A DNA stretch of 64,000 bases from Teredinibacter franksiae (GCF_014218805.1 NZ_JACJUV010000001.1:372001-436000), one strand, 5' to 3'; counted from the first letter of the stretch, positions 35,316 to 44,928 are shown. Program-made: numbers and translations. The notes: a model not told the origin generated them from the sequence alone.

Positions 35316-36272
35316 GTGATCCGATTTTCACGAATACGCACTAAAAAACCAGTGGCCACCGACGACAGCCGAATCTATACAAATCTAGATACCCTGTCGC
35401 GCATGGAATACCGAGCCAAGGGGTTCAGCTTCAATACTCGCCAACCGGCGCGTAGTATTTTGACCGGGCGCCACGCCTCACGCCTCAGGGGCAGAGGGCT
35501 AAACTTCGAAGAATTACGCCATTATCGACCCGGCGATGATATTCGCACCCTGGACTGGAAAGTTACCAACCGAACCGGAAAGCCACACGTACGAATTTAC
35601 ACTGAGGAGCGAGAGAGAAATGTTTTTATTCTCGTAGATCAACGAATTTCTATGTTTTTTGGTACTCAAAGTGCAATGAAGTCTGTAATCGCGGCTGAAA
35701 TTGCAGCGCTAATTGCCTGGCGGATAACATCATTAAACGACCGTATCGGTGGGGTAGTATTCAATGACTCCGATATCTATACCCATGCACCACAACGGAG
35801 CCGTCGGCATATACTGGAAATGCTCCACAAAATTGTCGAGTTTAATCAGAAACTTATAGCCGGCGTGCAAAGCGAAGCCGCAATGCTCGACAAAGCCTTA
35901 CAGAGGATTTCTAACATTACCAAGCAAGACAGCTTAGTTATTCTCATAAGTGATGGTACTGGCTGGCAAAAAACAACAAGCGATCTGGTGAGAAAGCTTA
36001 GTCAACATAATGACCTGATTGCCGTCAATATTGTTGACCCCGGAGAAAAAAATCTGCCCTCGATGGAGCAGCTAATTGTAAGCGACGGTGATCTTCAAAT
36101 TGCTACTCGAACCAGCACACATACAATACAGCATGCCTTCAAGAAAACCTACGCCGATCGTTTAGGTGAAATGGCGCGCGATCTTAGAAAACACACCATC
36201 CCTTTGCTCATAATAGACACACTTTCACCGGCTTCGAAGCAACTCATATCGGCCATGGGAGGGCGAACCTAA
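35316..36272 (+). CDS. DUF58 domain protein
   Basis: The 318-residue protein is a DUF58 member, a VWA-like cytosolic partner of MoxR. The G-R-G-L-N-F-E-E-L-R-H-Y-R-P-G-D-D-I-R-T-L-D-W motif is the hallmark. A region with V-D-Q-R-I-S-M-F-F and a later L-I-S-D-G-T-G adopt the VWA fold, with a partly conserved metal site. The start is GTG at 35316, four bases after the moxR stop. Function in the Bat group is unknown beyond its link with aerotolerance in Bacteroides. Confidence 0.92.
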   Translation: MIRFSRIRTKKPVATDDSRIYTNLDTLSRMEYRAKGFSFNTRQPARSILTGRHASRLRGRGLNFEELRHYRPGDDIRTLDWKVTNRTGKPHVRIYTEERERNVFILVDQRISMFFGTQSAMKSVIAAEIAALIAWRITSLNDRIGGVVFNDSDIYTHAPQRSRRHILEMLHKIVEFNQKLIAGVQSEAAMLDKALQRISNITKQDSLVILISDGTGWQKTTSDLVRKLSQHNDLIAVNIVDPGEKNLPSMEQLIVSDGDLQIATRTSTHTIQHAFKKTYADRLGEMARDLRKHTIPLLIIDTLSPASKQLISAMGGRT

Positions 36273-36274
36273 AA

Positions 36275-36811
36275 ATGTACACAGTAGTCAATAATGAGCC
36301 CCTTTCTTTGCCGTTTTCCGAAGGCTGGGGCAATTACGCCATACGCGGTATTGAAGAAATTCTACTGCCGGAATCAGTATCACTTCTCCCCCAAACAATT
36401 GGATGGGCTATATTGCTACTAGCAGCTATTGCGTGGCTTTTTTTGATTGGCTATCGTAAATACCAACACTATCGCGCTAACCTTTATCGCCTCGTGTCAC
36501 TTAACCAGCTCAAACAAATAAAAAACGCGTACCAGCAGGGTGACACAACATCCGTTCGCGCACTTCCTGCATTACTTAAAGCAACAGCCCTTCAAGTCTA
36601 CCCACGAACAACAATCGCAGCCCTTACGGGAAACAGCTGGTGTGTTTTTCTCAGTGATACCTACCCGGGGCCACCGTTTGAAACTGAGCCTATAGATATA
36701 CTGTATAAATGTGGTTTTGCGCCTAAAAGCGAACTGAATAATTTACTGGAAGAAAAAAACTGGAATCAATTCGTTGAATGGATAAAACATCACAGGTGGC
36801 CAAATGATTGA
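36275..36811 (+). CDS. DUF4381 domain protein
   Basis: The 178-residue protein has an N-terminal hydrophilic arm, one transmembrane helix (about residues 45-67) and a cytoplasmic helical domain with L-K-Q-I-K-N-A-Y-Q. The pattern (L-S-L-P-F-S-E-G-W-G near the start and L-T-G-N-S-W at about 114) is that of DUF4381 proteins, found regularly between DUF58 and VWA genes in proteobacterial Bat-type operons. It begins 2 bases after DUF58 and overlaps the next gene by 8 bases. No catalytic role is known. Confidence 0.88.
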   Translation: MYTVVNNEPLSLPFSEGWGNYAIRGIEEILLPESVSLLPQTIGWAILLLAAIAWLFLIGYRKYQHYRANLYRLVSLNQLKQIKNAYQQGDTTSVRALPALLKATALQVYPRTTIAALTGNSWCVFLSDTYPGPPFETEPIDILYKCGFAPKSELNNLLEEKNWNQFVEWIKHHRWPND

Positions 36812-37805
36812 GTTTGAGCACCTCTGGGCATTCGCTCTGCTACCCCTACCTCTCATTATGGCGTTTGCTATCCCGCCCTACAAAGAGACAAAGGATTCAC
36901 TGCAAGTCCCCTATTTTCAGCAGCTTGTAACCATCAGCGGAGCAAAGCCCAGCCGTGGAGCCAGTGTGCTGCAACGGAAATGGTTTCAGGGGCTGGTATT
37001 AGTGCTCGCCTGGGTGCTCATTACTACCGCTGCGGCAAAACCCCAATGGGTAAGCGAACCCATAGAAATAAAAAAATCAGCAAGAGATTTAATGCTTGCT
37101 GTAGACCTATCAGGCTCTATGGCGGCCGAGGACTTTACAAACTCCGAAGGCCAGCTTATCGATCGTTTAACCGCCGTTAAACAAGTTTTACAACAGTTTA
37201 TTCCCGCTCGAAAAAGTGATCGTATAGGGTTAATTGTTTTCGGCGATGCGCCCTACCTTCAGGCCCCGTTCACCGATGCCCTCGACACCGTTCAACACTT
37301 ACTGATTGAGACCGAAGTTGGCATGGCTGGTCAGAGTACCGCCTTTGGCGACGCCATAGGCTTGGCGATCAGTACTTTCCAAGGGTCTGCATCGGAAAAC
37401 CGTGTATTGATAGTCTTGACGGATGGCAACGATACCGGCTCAAAAGTACCGCCAATGGATGCGGCTCGAGTCGCTAGTGCAAACGGCGTAAGTATTTACC
37501 CAATAGCCATGGGCGACCCCACAAGTATTGGCGAAGATGCCGTAGATGTGGACACCCTAAAAGTCATTGCCGAAACAACTGGAGGAAAGTATTTCGAAGC
37601 TCTCGACCGAGCATCCCTCGAACAGGCTTACCAAGAAATTGACAAACTGGAACCGGAGCTCTACGAATCCCTCTCTTACCGCCCTAAACGGGATATTTAC
37701 TACATTCCACTTGCAGCGTTTGCCGCACTATTCTTGCTAACACTACCTGTTTACGCGTTGCTCGGGCAAATACAAAGGCGGCGCAAAAGGTATACGAATG
37801 ACTGA
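36804..37805 (+). CDS. VWA-domain membrane protein 1 (BatA-like)
   Basis: The 333-residue protein has one or two N-terminal helices (about 5-24 and 60-78), a VWA domain with an intact MIDAS site D-L-S-G-S (D101-S105) plus the T-D-G-N-D-T-G loop, and a C-terminal helix with R-R-R-K-R after it. Such proteins sit in the inner membrane with the VWA domain in the periplasm. It overlaps its neighbours on both sides by 8 bases, a sign of coupled translation. Confidence 0.92.
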   Translation: MIEFEHLWAFALLPLPLIMAFAIPPYKETKDSLQVPYFQQLVTISGAKPSRGASVLQRKWFQGLVLVLAWVLITTAAAKPQWVSEPIEIKKSARDLMLAVDLSGSMAAEDFTNSEGQLIDRLTAVKQVLQQFIPARKSDRIGLIVFGDAPYLQAPFTDALDTVQHLLIETEVGMAGQSTAFGDAIGLAISTFQGSASENRVLIVLTDGNDTGSKVPPMDAARVASANGVSIYPIAMGDPTSIGEDAVDVDTLKVIAETTGGKYFEALDRASLEQAYQEIDKLEPELYESLSYRPKRDIYYIPLAAFAALFLLTLPVYALLGQIQRRRKRYTND

Positions 37806-38781
37806 ACTAACACACGCTATTGAGCACTTTCACTTTATAAGGCCTGCCTGGCTGCTCAGTTTAATACCGTTCGCGCTACTGTTTTATTTTCAGGTTAACC
37901 GTGTTGACATGCTGCAACAATGGAGAGCCCATGTTGCGCCTCACCTATTACAACACCTCATTGTACAAGGTAGCCAACGTCGGCTTTACAGCCCAATTGG
38001 GCTAATGCTTTTTGTTGCCATCCCCCTAGCTATTGCACTGGCTGGGCCAAGCTGGAAGCAAAAGCCATCGCCTTTTGCAACCGACAGAGCCTCTTTAATC
38101 GTCGCAATCGACCTCTCCCAGAGCATGGCACAAAGTGACGTACAGCCAAGTCGGTTAATGCGTGTAAAGCAAAAAGTTGGCGATTTATTAGAACAACGAG
38201 GGGACGCTTATACCGCGCTCATTGCCTATGCAGGAACTGCTCATACCGTAATCCCTTTGTGCAACGACCGGAATGTTATTGGCCACTACCTTGATGCTTT
38301 AGACATTGGTTCCCTACCTCGTGAAGGCAAACGCCCCGAAAATGTTTTCAAACTAATTGATGGACTCGTTAGCCATACGGATGTACCCACAACATTATTA
38401 TTGATTACCGATGGTATGACCGAAAATTCTCTACCAGCCTTTAAGCATTACTTCGAGAATAGCCAGCATCGCTTATTAGTATGGGGCATAGGCAAAACCC
38501 AACAAACCCTCAATGACGAGGCCGTTGAGGGTATTAGCTCAAGCATTATACCGTTACAAAATGCACAACTTGAGGCCCTAGCCGATACAGCTAACGGATA
38601 CTACCAACCACTAACAACAGACAAAAATGATATCGAGAAGATACTGCGAAAAATCAATAATGCGTTCGCACTAAGCGAAGAAGAAAGTCGACCTTGGCAA
38701 GAATCCGGATATGTTCTTATCTGGCCGATGTTAATGATTTTTCTGCTCTGGTTCCGAAAAGGGTGGACACTACAGTGGTAA
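37798..38781 (+). CDS. VWA-domain membrane protein 2 (BatB-like)
   Basis: The 327-residue protein repeats the layout of the preceding gene: two helices (about 16-32 and 66-84), VWA domain with MIDAS D-L-S-Q-S (D105-S109) and an I-T-D-G-M-T motif, and a C-terminal helix before G-W-T-L-Q-W. It is clearly a divergent duplicate of BatA-like protein 1. Its stop overlaps the GTG proposed for the next gene. Confidence 0.92.
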   Translation: MTELTHAIEHFHFIRPAWLLSLIPFALLFYFQVNRVDMLQQWRAHVAPHLLQHLIVQGSQRRLYSPIGLMLFVAIPLAIALAGPSWKQKPSPFATDRASLIVAIDLSQSMAQSDVQPSRLMRVKQKVGDLLEQRGDAYTALIAYAGTAHTVIPLCNDRNVIGHYLDALDIGSLPREGKRPENVFKLIDGLVSHTDVPTTLLLITDGMTENSLPAFKHYFENSQHRLLVWGIGKTQQTLNDEAVEGISSSIIPLQNAQLEALADTANGYYQPLTTDKNDIEKILRKINNAFALSEEESRPWQESGYVLIWPMLMIFLLWFRKGWTLQW

Positions 38782-39476
38782 ATTCTAGAATCAAATATAC
38801 CCAAAAGCTAAAAATTCTAGCCTGGTCACTGACCTTAAGCTTTTTCCTATGGGCGGCACTTAACCCTATTCAGTTTATTTATTTATGGGTTACGCCAGAC
38901 CAGTATGGCCAAATACTGTTTAACCTGGGCCACTATCAAAAGGCTTCACAACACTTTCAGAGCCCCTATAGACAAGCGGTTGCACTCTACGCCAGTGAAG
39001 AGTTTACAGCGTCGGCCACTTTGTTTTCCCAATACGATAATGAGCATGGCCTACTGGCAACCGCTAACTCACTGGCTCACAGCCGTGAATATGTTAAAGC
39101 TGTACGCATTTACAAAACTCTTCTCGAACTATACCCAGACAATTCAGCCGCTAAAACAAATATCCCCCTTGTTCAAGCCATAATCGATGCGAACACTCAG
39201 CTGTCTGAAAGCCAAGTTGCTGAATCTGGGGATTCAAGCTCCTCCGACGAAACCGGCCCTGAATCATCTGAGGGTGACGAGCGCACAGTGTTTTCACTCA
39301 CCGAAGAAGCTCAATTGGACGCCGACCAATTGTTACAAGATCCAGCGTTAATGGAAATGTGGATGCGCCAAGTGCAGGTGAACCCAAGCAGATTTTTGCA
39401 AATAAAATTTCTAATGCAGCTAGAGCAACAACTGTTAGAACAGCCTATAAACCCCGATTTGGGCGAAAAACAATGA
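38775..39476 (+). CDS. TPR-repeat membrane protein (BatC-like)
   Basis: The 233-residue protein has an N-terminal helix (about 14-35), two to three tetratricopeptide repeats (Y-G-Q-I-L-F-N-L-G-H-Y-Q-K-A then A-K-A-V-R-I-Y), an acidic Ser/Glu-rich stretch (about 140-165), and a helical end. GTG at 38775 is favoured: it gives a 7-base overlap like others in this operon, whereas the longest frame from 38694 would overlap the BatB-like gene by 88 bases. The TPRs probably bind a partner in the complex. Confidence 0.75.
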   Translation: MVNSRIKYTQKLKILAWSLTLSFFLWAALNPIQFIYLWVTPDQYGQILFNLGHYQKASQHFQSPYRQAVALYASEEFTASATLFSQYDNEHGLLATANSLAHSREYVKAVRIYKTLLELYPDNSAAKTNIPLVQAIIDANTQLSESQVAESGDSSSSDETGPESSEGDERTVFSLTEEAQLDADQLLQDPALMEMWMRQVQVNPSRFLQIKFLMQLEQQLLEQPINPDLGEKQ

Positions 39477-40774
39477 AAAAATTAGTTTTACTGCTGTTCA
39501 TGCTATTTGGCAATATGGTACACGCAGCCACAATAGAAAAGCTTCTCGCTGACGGCACATTAAAAATAGATTTAACCGCCGAGAAAACGTCAAACTATTA
39601 TGTCGGCCAGCCCATTGCCCTCTCCGTTAATATACATTTTTATCGTTGGTTCGCGAAAGGCTCCCGACTAAGTTTACCGACGGTCGACAACGCAATTGTG
39701 CAACAAGCATCGCAATTCGCAACCAATTATTCAGAAAAAATTAACGGCGACACATGGACAACACAACAATGGCACCTGCGCCTCTACCCGCGTAAACCGG
39801 GCCTAATTTCTATCCCTGGCATAGTCGTGCAATTATCACTAAATGATGAAAATGGCATTGTAGAAGGGCAATATGTCACAAACCCCATAAGCTTCAACGT
39901 AGCAGACCTGCCCATTAGTGATACGCCGAAAAATTGGATTGCCACCGAAGACTACACACTAACAGCAAGCCTAGAGGGTGTAAAAGATACCTATGCTCCC
40001 GGAGACGCGATTATTAGAACTATCCGTCAAACCGCAACCAATACACCCGCCATGATGTTAAGTCCACCAAAAATTGGTGATATAGCAGGGCTCGCGATTT
40101 ATCGAGAGCAGCCCATAATTAAAGACAACTCTAACAGAGGCGAACTACAGGGGGAGCGGATTGATCGCGTTATATACACCATAGAACGGCCCGGAACTTA
40201 TCAATTACCTGTCCACAGCTTCTATTGGTGGGACTTCAACAATGAGGTACTCCATGAAGAGACAACTGAAAGCGTAAAAATCTCTGCCGGTCCTACCTCC
40301 CCGCTTGCATTCTCTTTGCCCACCAACAAAACGGTTTTAACAAGCACTCTATTATGGCTATCGATACTCGCACTACTTGCCGCGATTTTATATTTTTACA
40401 TTAATTACATAAAAAATAGAACGAAGCTGGCCCCCAAGGAAGAAACGCTATTTATTAAAGCCATCCACAATCAGGATTATAAACTTGCACTCAACAGCTT
40501 ATACCGAATCGCCTTCTCCAGAGGTAAGCTAACGCTTGAACAGGCATACGATGCTGATGACCAGTGTGCCAGCATTTGTCGGCGCCTTGTGGTTCTCGCC
40601 GCCCACCACCCACATAGCACTGAAGTCGCAGGCACAATTAGCATTAACCAAGCGAAATTATTACTTTCGCGAAAAAACCCTGTAAAATGGCCGCCGAATT
40701 GGTATAAAGCAGCTGAAATAACGCTCAACCCTGCTCCCTCCAATAACCGAAATACCCCTTGGGTATCTCAGTAG
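39473..40774 (+). CDS. BatD family protein
   Basis: The 433-residue protein starts at ATG 39473 with a clean signal peptide (M-K-K-L-V-L-L-L-F-M-L-F-G-N-M-V-H-A) and overlaps the TPR gene stop by four bases (ATGA). Periplasmic beta-sandwich repeats of the BatD type cover about 25-275, including the P-R-K-P-G-L-I-S-I-P-G motif, followed by a transmembrane helix (about 285-305) and a helical cytoplasmic tail. It closes the Bat operon, ending 164 bases before the cytochrome gene. Confidence 0.9.
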   Translation: MKKLVLLLFMLFGNMVHAATIEKLLADGTLKIDLTAEKTSNYYVGQPIALSVNIHFYRWFAKGSRLSLPTVDNAIVQQASQFATNYSEKINGDTWTTQQWHLRLYPRKPGLISIPGIVVQLSLNDENGIVEGQYVTNPISFNVADLPISDTPKNWIATEDYTLTASLEGVKDTYAPGDAIIRTIRQTATNTPAMMLSPPKIGDIAGLAIYREQPIIKDNSNRGELQGERIDRVIYTIERPGTYQLPVHSFYWWDFNNEVLHEETTESVKISAGPTSPLAFSLPTNKTVLTSTLLWLSILALLAAILYFYINYIKNRTKLAPKEETLFIKAIHNQDYKLALNSLYRIAFSRGKLTLEQAYDADDQCASICRRLVVLAAHHPHSTEVAGTISINQAKLLLSRKNPVKWPPNWYKAAEITLNPAPSNNRNTPWVSQ

Positions 40775-40938
40775 CTCGAACAGCATAAGTAGCATTACTA
40801 TTCGGAACAGCGCTAAAGCCTAGCCTTTCCAGTGATAAAACGCCCCATTGTCATTAACCAACATGGGTTAAGCGCACTGTTTTTATGGTGTACGAACAAG
40901 CTCCCTTAAATATCGCCGACTAACGACATATTAAACTC

Positions 40939-43158
40939 ATGGTATTACCAAACTGCAATCAACACATCTCGCCCCGTAAAAGTATTCAGCGGCTAATATT
41001 TGCCATTTGTGTTTTGGTTTTTTTCACCGAATGGGCTCAAGCTGAATGGGTGGGCTCTAGCGCCTGTGAAGGTTGCCATAAAGAGCAGTACGATTCATGG
41101 GTAGGCTCGGACCACTTCAAAGCAATGGCGGTTGCCAATGAAAGTACCGTTTTAGGGGATTTCTCCGGAAAGACTGTAACTTTCAACAAGGTTAGTCACC
41201 GCTTTTTCACCAAAAACAATAAATATTACGTAGAGACTATCGGCAAAAGCGGCAAAAACGAAACATTCAGCATTCCCTATACTTTCGGCTGGTTTCCTCT
41301 ACAACAGTATTTAGCAGACATTGGCGATGGCCACCTACAAGCCATGAACGTCAGCTGGGATAGCCGACCAAAGAAGGATGGAGGTCAACGCTGGTTTCAC
41401 CTTCAACCGGAAGAAAACATGACGCCCGACAACATGTTTTTTTGGGGGGCCCATGTGCAAAATTGGAACAGCCGTTGCGCTGAATGTCATTCCACTAATT
41501 TAGAACGAAACTACGACGCCGAATCACATAGCTATGATACTAGCTGGTCAGAAATAAATGTTGCCTGCGAAGCATGCCACGGGCAAGGCAGCAAGCATAT
41601 AGATCTAGTGAATGCAAAAACCTACTCCAATAGTAACACCGGGTTAGCCTATGCCTCAGACGCCAAATCAACCGGTGAAAATCACATCAACATGTGTGGT
41701 GGTTGCCACTCTAGGCGTTTCGGTATTACTGATCCCAACACCTTTACCGACTACAACCAAAAATATAGGCATCAAAGCATCATCAACGGTCTCTACCACC
41801 CAGACGGACAAATCCAAGACGAAGTTTATGTATTAGGCTCTTTTCTACAAAGCAAAATGCATACAGCCGGTGTAACCTGCCTGAACTGTCACAACCCACA
41901 TAGCGGAAAGCTAATAGCAGAACCTCAGGCCGTATGCGCCCAGTGCCACGCACCCGAGACCTTCGATAAACCGTCCCATCACCTCCATGCCAAATCGCCC
42001 GCTCCCCTCTGCGTGGACTGCCATATGCCTGAAACAACCTACATGGGCGTCGACCCCCGTAGAGATCACAGCTTTGCCATACCAAACCCCCAAGCATCAA
42101 TCGACTTTGGCGTGCCCAATGCTTGCAGTAATTGCCACGAAGAAAAAGGTAACGAATGGGCGGTTACACAGCTCGAAAAAGCCGGTGTAAAACCTCAAAA
42201 TGAAAAATGGACAAGCGCATTCCACGAAGCAAGAAATCACAACGTACTGTCGGTGAGAACACTCTCAGCTATTGCCCAGGACCAAGAGCTCCCCGACATA
42301 ATTCGAGCAACGGCCTTAGAGCACCTGGGTGCATTTCCGTCCAGAGTCACCCTTGAATCTGCCAAGTACGCACTAAAATCACCGGCCCCTCTGGTTCGCC
42401 GCTCCGCTATTGAAAGCCTAATATTTGTCGATCCCGCCACAAGGTGGACGCTGCTAAGCCCACTCCTTCAGGACGACGTTCGATTCGTACGAGACGAGGC
42501 GGCAATATCTTTAGCAGGCGTACTATTTGATATACCCAATGACCAAAGAAAAATACTCCAAACAGCCATAGATCAGCTGAAAGAGACACTGCTATTCAGT
42601 GCTGATACGCCGTCTTCACAACTGCGTATTGCAAGTTTATACACCGAGCTGGGTAATTACGAAAAAGCCGAGGCAGCCTATCGCCACGCTCTACGTATAT
42701 CGCCAACCTACGTACCCGCCCTACTAAACTACGCTGAATATCTAAGAAACACCGGGCACAAAGATAAAGAACTGCCATTATTTGAAAAGGCTATGGCCGC
42801 AATGCCTGAAAGTGCAGCGGTCCATCATGCAATGGGGTTGCATTACATTCGTAATCAGCAGTACAGCAAAGCAATGCCATACCTAAAAACCTCTTCCGGC
42901 GGCCTACTAGACGCGAGGCCTAGATATGCATACGTATATGCCGTAGCCCTTTACGATAGCGGTAAAAAAGAAAACGCTATAAATGAACTTATTCGGTCGA
43001 ACGAGCAATGGAAAAACCAATATGAGACACTGGCCACCCTCATCTACTATCTCGACGAGGCCGGAAGAGCTAAAGATGTATACTCTTACCTCAGTCAAAT
43101 ATCCCGCATTGCGCCAGGCTCTCCCCAGGTGAAAGAGTGGATAAACAAATACAAGTAA
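40939..43158 (+). CDS. Octahaem cytochrome c with HEAT- and TPR-like repeats
   Basis: The 739-residue secreted protein has a signal peptide (about 14-36) and eight C-x-x-C-H haem sites at residues 43, 180, 210, 253, 314, 333, 358 and 396 (first Cys). A cytochrome c554-like region is followed by HEAT-like repeats (about 415-560, with L-V-R-R-S-A-I-E-S-L) and two to four TPRs (560-735, with N-Y-E-K-A-E-A-A-Y-R-H-A). It probably carries electrons in the periplasm while the repeats recruit partners; donor and acceptor are unknown. It follows the Bat operon on the same strand and may be its client or a separate unit. Confidence 0.88.
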   Translation: MVLPNCNQHISPRKSIQRLIFAICVLVFFTEWAQAEWVGSSACEGCHKEQYDSWVGSDHFKAMAVANESTVLGDFSGKTVTFNKVSHRFFTKNNKYYVETIGKSGKNETFSIPYTFGWFPLQQYLADIGDGHLQAMNVSWDSRPKKDGGQRWFHLQPEENMTPDNMFFWGAHVQNWNSRCAECHSTNLERNYDAESHSYDTSWSEINVACEACHGQGSKHIDLVNAKTYSNSNTGLAYASDAKSTGENHINMCGGCHSRRFGITDPNTFTDYNQKYRHQSIINGLYHPDGQIQDEVYVLGSFLQSKMHTAGVTCLNCHNPHSGKLIAEPQAVCAQCHAPETFDKPSHHLHAKSPAPLCVDCHMPETTYMGVDPRRDHSFAIPNPQASIDFGVPNACSNCHEEKGNEWAVTQLEKAGVKPQNEKWTSAFHEARNHNVLSVRTLSAIAQDQELPDIIRATALEHLGAFPSRVTLESAKYALKSPAPLVRRSAIESLIFVDPATRWTLLSPLLQDDVRFVRDEAAISLAGVLFDIPNDQRKILQTAIDQLKETLLFSADTPSSQLRIASLYTELGNYEKAEAAYRHALRISPTYVPALLNYAEYLRNTGHKDKELPLFEKAMAAMPESAAVHHAMGLHYIRNQQYSKAMPYLKTSSGGLLDARPRYAYVYAVALYDSGKKENAINELIRSNEQWKNQYETLATLIYYLDEAGRAKDVYSYLSQISRIAPGSPQVKEWINKYK

Positions 43159-43200
43159 TGCGGCTGATTTAAACCAAATAGCACCTAGGGAATAGGGCTC

Positions 43201-43229
43201 AAAAAAACGCTAAGTTATCCACTTAGCGT
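43201..43229 (-). terminator. Rho-independent terminator, minus strand
   Basis: A perfect 8-bp stem (ACGCTAAG / CTTAGCGT, 43207-43214 and 43222-43229) with a 7-base loop is followed on the minus strand by six to seven T residues. It ends the 43622-43299 gene; the plus side lacks a T-tract. Confidence 0.75.
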
Positions 43230-43298
43230 CTACCCAAAAAACAAACCAAACACTGCGATGCCAGCATTGAAGTCACATTTTTGGGTAACGTTAGGCAT

Positions 43299-43622
43299 TT
43301 ATTTTTTTCTAGGCAACTCGATAACTTTAGCCGATCCCTCTCTATTTGATTTCATGCTTTTAACTTTACTTAACAAATGAGGTGATACGTTCCATTTTTG
43401 GCCAGAATCCGTAATGACTGTTACCGTTTTTTTATTAAACTTCATTAGCGTGCCGATTTGCCTACCCCTGCCTGCTGGCTCGAAACTCACTTTCTCACCC
43501 GGATTAAAATGCATCATTTCTCTATGAACGTGCATTGAATCTAGAAACTTCAACCTTTCAACAATTTTGTGGTTGAGCTCAACCAACTCTTCTTCAGACA
43601 AGTTATCTATATCTATGATCAT
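43299..43622 (-). CDS. Conserved hypothetical protein (KOW-like)
   Basis: The 107-residue protein begins with a helical N-terminus (I-D-N-L-S-E-E-E-L-V-E-L-N-H-K-I-V-E-R-L-K) and continues with a small beta-barrel motif (F-N-P-G-E-K-V-S-F-E-P then G-T-L-M-K-F-N-K-K-T-V-T-V) like a KOW/SH3-type nucleic-acid-binding strand set. ATG 43622 with GAAG upstream is preferred over a TTG at 43634. A terminator stands 70 bases after the stop. No function is known; an RNA- or DNA-binding role is a guess from the motif. Confidence 0.75.
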   Translation of the reverse strand: MIIDIDNLSEEELVELNHKIVERLKFLDSMHVHREMMHFNPGEKVSFEPAGRGRQIGTLMKFNKKTVTVITDSGQKWNVSPHLLSKVKSMKSNREGSAKVIELPRKK

Positions 43623-43634
43623 TTCAAACTTCAA

Positions 43635-44199
43635 CTCTCACCAATGTAATTAAGCTCGGAACCTATACTCTTGAGAACGCCAAAACTCACCCACAATACG
43701 CGCCCAACTTGCTCTTTTTTCCAACGGCAAAACGAAAGCAATAAAACTTGCTTCCAAACAGCCGCATTAAAATTATTTTCAGAACAATAATTCCTAGGGT
43801 AACAAGCGATTAACGTGCCGTCCCTAATCGGCCACCAATATTATCAGGCTGAGTTTCGATAGGCGCATTAATGTAACCACGAAGCCCGCCAAATCAAGGG
43901 TATGCCACTGGGGTACCCCGTGTAAAATTCAAACGCTCGGAAAAACACTCAACATCACCTAGCAGCCCATTACCCATCAAGCCTTCAGGGCTCTCCATAT
44001 AAGTTTAAGGGTACCCCGAGTTCAAAAATTAAGTGCGCCTCCAGCCGCTCAAGTTCACACTTAACACCTAACACCTAACACCTAACACCTAACACCTAGC
44101 ACCTAGCACCTAGCACCTAGCACCTAGCACCTAGCACCTAGCATAAAACTACACCCTAGCGACACAAAGTGGCAAACACTGACCGCTTCATCAATTCTT
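43635..44199. other. Intergenic region with heptamer repeat array
   Basis: This 565-base stretch has no supported gene. Its main feature is the heptanucleotide array at 44065-44141. The rest is low in coding signal on both strands. Confidence 0.7.
44065..44141. repeat. Heptanucleotide tandem array, CACCTAA x4 then CACCTAG x7
   Basis: Eleven 7-base units in perfect phase: the first four end in A, the last seven in G. The one-base switch suggests the array grew by duplication of a variant unit. It lies between two minus-strand genes, 59 bases after the stop of the gene at 44200. Confidence 0.97.
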
Positions 44200-44466
44200 T
44201 CACAGCTCTAGGTTTCTAGTTAAAACCTCTGCGGATTTAATAATGCGTTTCGTCCGATAAAGCTCAGGATGTTTTTCATTGTCAGCGTATCCTACTGGCT
44301 CTCCTGCACCTGCATTTACGAACCAAGAATTTTCGGGTCTACGATCACCTATCAGCTTTTTAAGCTCGGCCGGTTTAATGCCTAGCGCTTGAGCCGCTGC
44401 ATTATAGGTACAGCGAGTCTTGGTCTCGTTCAGGTAATCTCGTATGATACTAATTTTATCAAGCAT
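44200..44466 (-). CDS. Small hypothetical protein (88 aa), HTH-like
   Basis: No family is named with certainty. The N-terminus (M-L-D-K-I-S-I-I-R-D-Y-L-N-E-T-K-T-R-C-T-Y) leads into a helix-turn-helix-like segment (A-A-A-Q-A-L-G-I-K-P-A-E-L-K-K-L-I-G). A W-F-V-N-A-G-A-G-E-P-V-G-Y stretch follows. It is followed downstream by the heptamer array and is one of four small minus-strand genes between 43.3 and 45.4 kb. DNA binding is possible. Confidence 0.65.
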   Translation of the reverse strand: MLDKISIIRDYLNETKTRCTYNAAAQALGIKPAELKKLIGDRRPENSWFVNAGAGEPVGYADNEKHPELYRTKRIIKSAEVLTRNLEL

Positions 44467-44601
44467 TAAAAGGCACTTCCTCGAAAAGTAAACGCAGCGC
44501 TCATTTACGCAGCTGTTGTGGTGGATGTTTGTGTGATTGTTTTTTTTGCGCGCCTAAAATCTATAGCGCGAACGCCGAATTTTGGAACCATCGACTTAAA
44601 C

Positions 44602-44928
44602 TTACTCCGATGAATGCTGCCCATTTACATCAACTATAAAGCTCTCTTTACCCGCTGTTTTTCTCGCAGCTTTGTCTTTTAGTATTTGCTCGAGTGAACG
44701 AACAGCTTCAGGGCTCTTCCTACCAAAATTTTTAAAATACAACTCTTCAATAAAGGCCGGAAGAGGTGATTTCCATGATTCCTGTTTATGATTAGCCATA
44801 CTGCCAAATTTTTTGGGATTAAGGCCAAGCTCCCTAGCCATTTGTATTTGAGCATGGGACAACTGATATTTCTTTCTAGCCTCTATCCAAGGCTTAATTT
44901 TCTGAGGTATAAATCCAGCTTTCGCCAT
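44602..44928 (-). CDS. Conserved hypothetical protein (108 aa)
   Basis: The 108-residue product starts M-A-K-A-G-F-I-P-Q-K-I-K-P-W-I-E-A-R and contains L-S-H-A-Q-I-Q-M-A-R-E-L-G-L-N-P-K-K-F-G, a helix-turn-helix-like unit, then a segment with F-I-E-E-L-Y-F-K-N-F-G, and a basic tail. The pattern is familiar from conserved hypothetical proteins of many proteobacteria, but no function is known. ATG 44928 has AGGTGG 7 bases upstream and is chosen over 44955. A partial element end (AAAGGGCACCTA) lies just upstream. Confidence 0.75.
   Translation of the reverse strand: MAKAGFIPQKIKPWIEARKKYQLSHAQIQMARELGLNPKKFGSMANHKQESWKSPLPAFIEELYFKNFGRKSPEAVRSLEQILKDKAARKTAGKESFIVDVNGQHSSE

Noticed and set aside
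44065..44141. CRISPR array at the heptamer repeat
   Set aside because: Units are 7 bases with no spacers and no cas genes nearby.
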